A DNA stretch of 64,000 nucleotides from Cydia pomonella (taxonomy: Eukaryota; Arthropoda; Insecta; Lepidoptera; Tortricidae): the NCBI RefSeq assembly GCF_033807575.1, contig NC_084725.1:8839001-8903000 (forward strand), given 5' to 3'; not shown here. More notes on this DNA, generated by a model, which was not told the origin of the DNA, did not search any database, and worked only from the letters and a program-made list of their open reading frames with translations. Numbering within the stretch: the first letter of the stretch is position 1.

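Noticed and set aside
61629..61913. 94-codon minus-strand frame in intron 59
   Set aside because: Low-information AT-rich frame with no domain or retroelement motif.

Overview
The window is a piece of a eukaryotic, almost certainly insect and probably lepidopteran, genome. It is dominated by one plus-strand gene with small GT-AG exons in AT-rich introns. Conceptual splicing of 62 exons between 1055 and 64000 gives one uninterrupted frame of 15,516 nt (5,172 codons); phases agree at all 61 junctions. The product is a chain of about 18 immunoglobulin (I-set) and 35 fibronectin type III domains, in the order expected of the myosin-associated giant muscle protein projectin/twitchin (Drosophila bent, bt). 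Both ends of the gene lie outside the window. The first exon enters in the middle of an Ig domain, and the last base falls inside the Fn3 domain that normally precedes the protein kinase domain, so the kinase should lie just downstream.

Layout: 1055-50171 holds the repeating core as small exons, mostly half a domain each, in modules of Fn3-Fn3-Ig. 50172-54977 is one 4.8-kb exon with about 15 consecutive domains and no intron. 55418-64000 returns to small exons and carries the pre-kinase tail, Fn3-Fn3-Fn3-Ig-Ig-Fn3. Counting from the first complete Fn3 there are 13 Fn-Fn-Ig modules, then Fn-Fn-Fn-Ig, Fn-Fn-Ig, and the tail.

Two things stand out besides the gene. First, at least nine exons have nearby decayed or intact partial copies in the following intron, including a five-copy 160-bp array at 35.6-36.4 kb whose first three extra copies are in-frame 111-nt cassettes with splice-like borders. 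Second, the introns are loaded with transposable-element remains: a 1,800-bp hAT-type element (23676-25475) with an exact 8-bp target duplication, nested in an older repeat whose empty version lies at 49.8-50.1 kb; a four-copy family of about 250-bp non-autonomous elements, each with an exact 8-bp target duplication; tRNA-derived SINEs; LINE reverse-transcriptase tails; and numerous fold-back elements.

No second protein-coding gene, functional tRNA or rRNA gene, CRISPR array or bacterial-type system was found. The long antisense and alternative-frame ORFs are shadows of the 4.8-kb exon. Organism assignment rests on gene architecture and on repeat sequences I recall from moth and butterfly genomes; no search was run.
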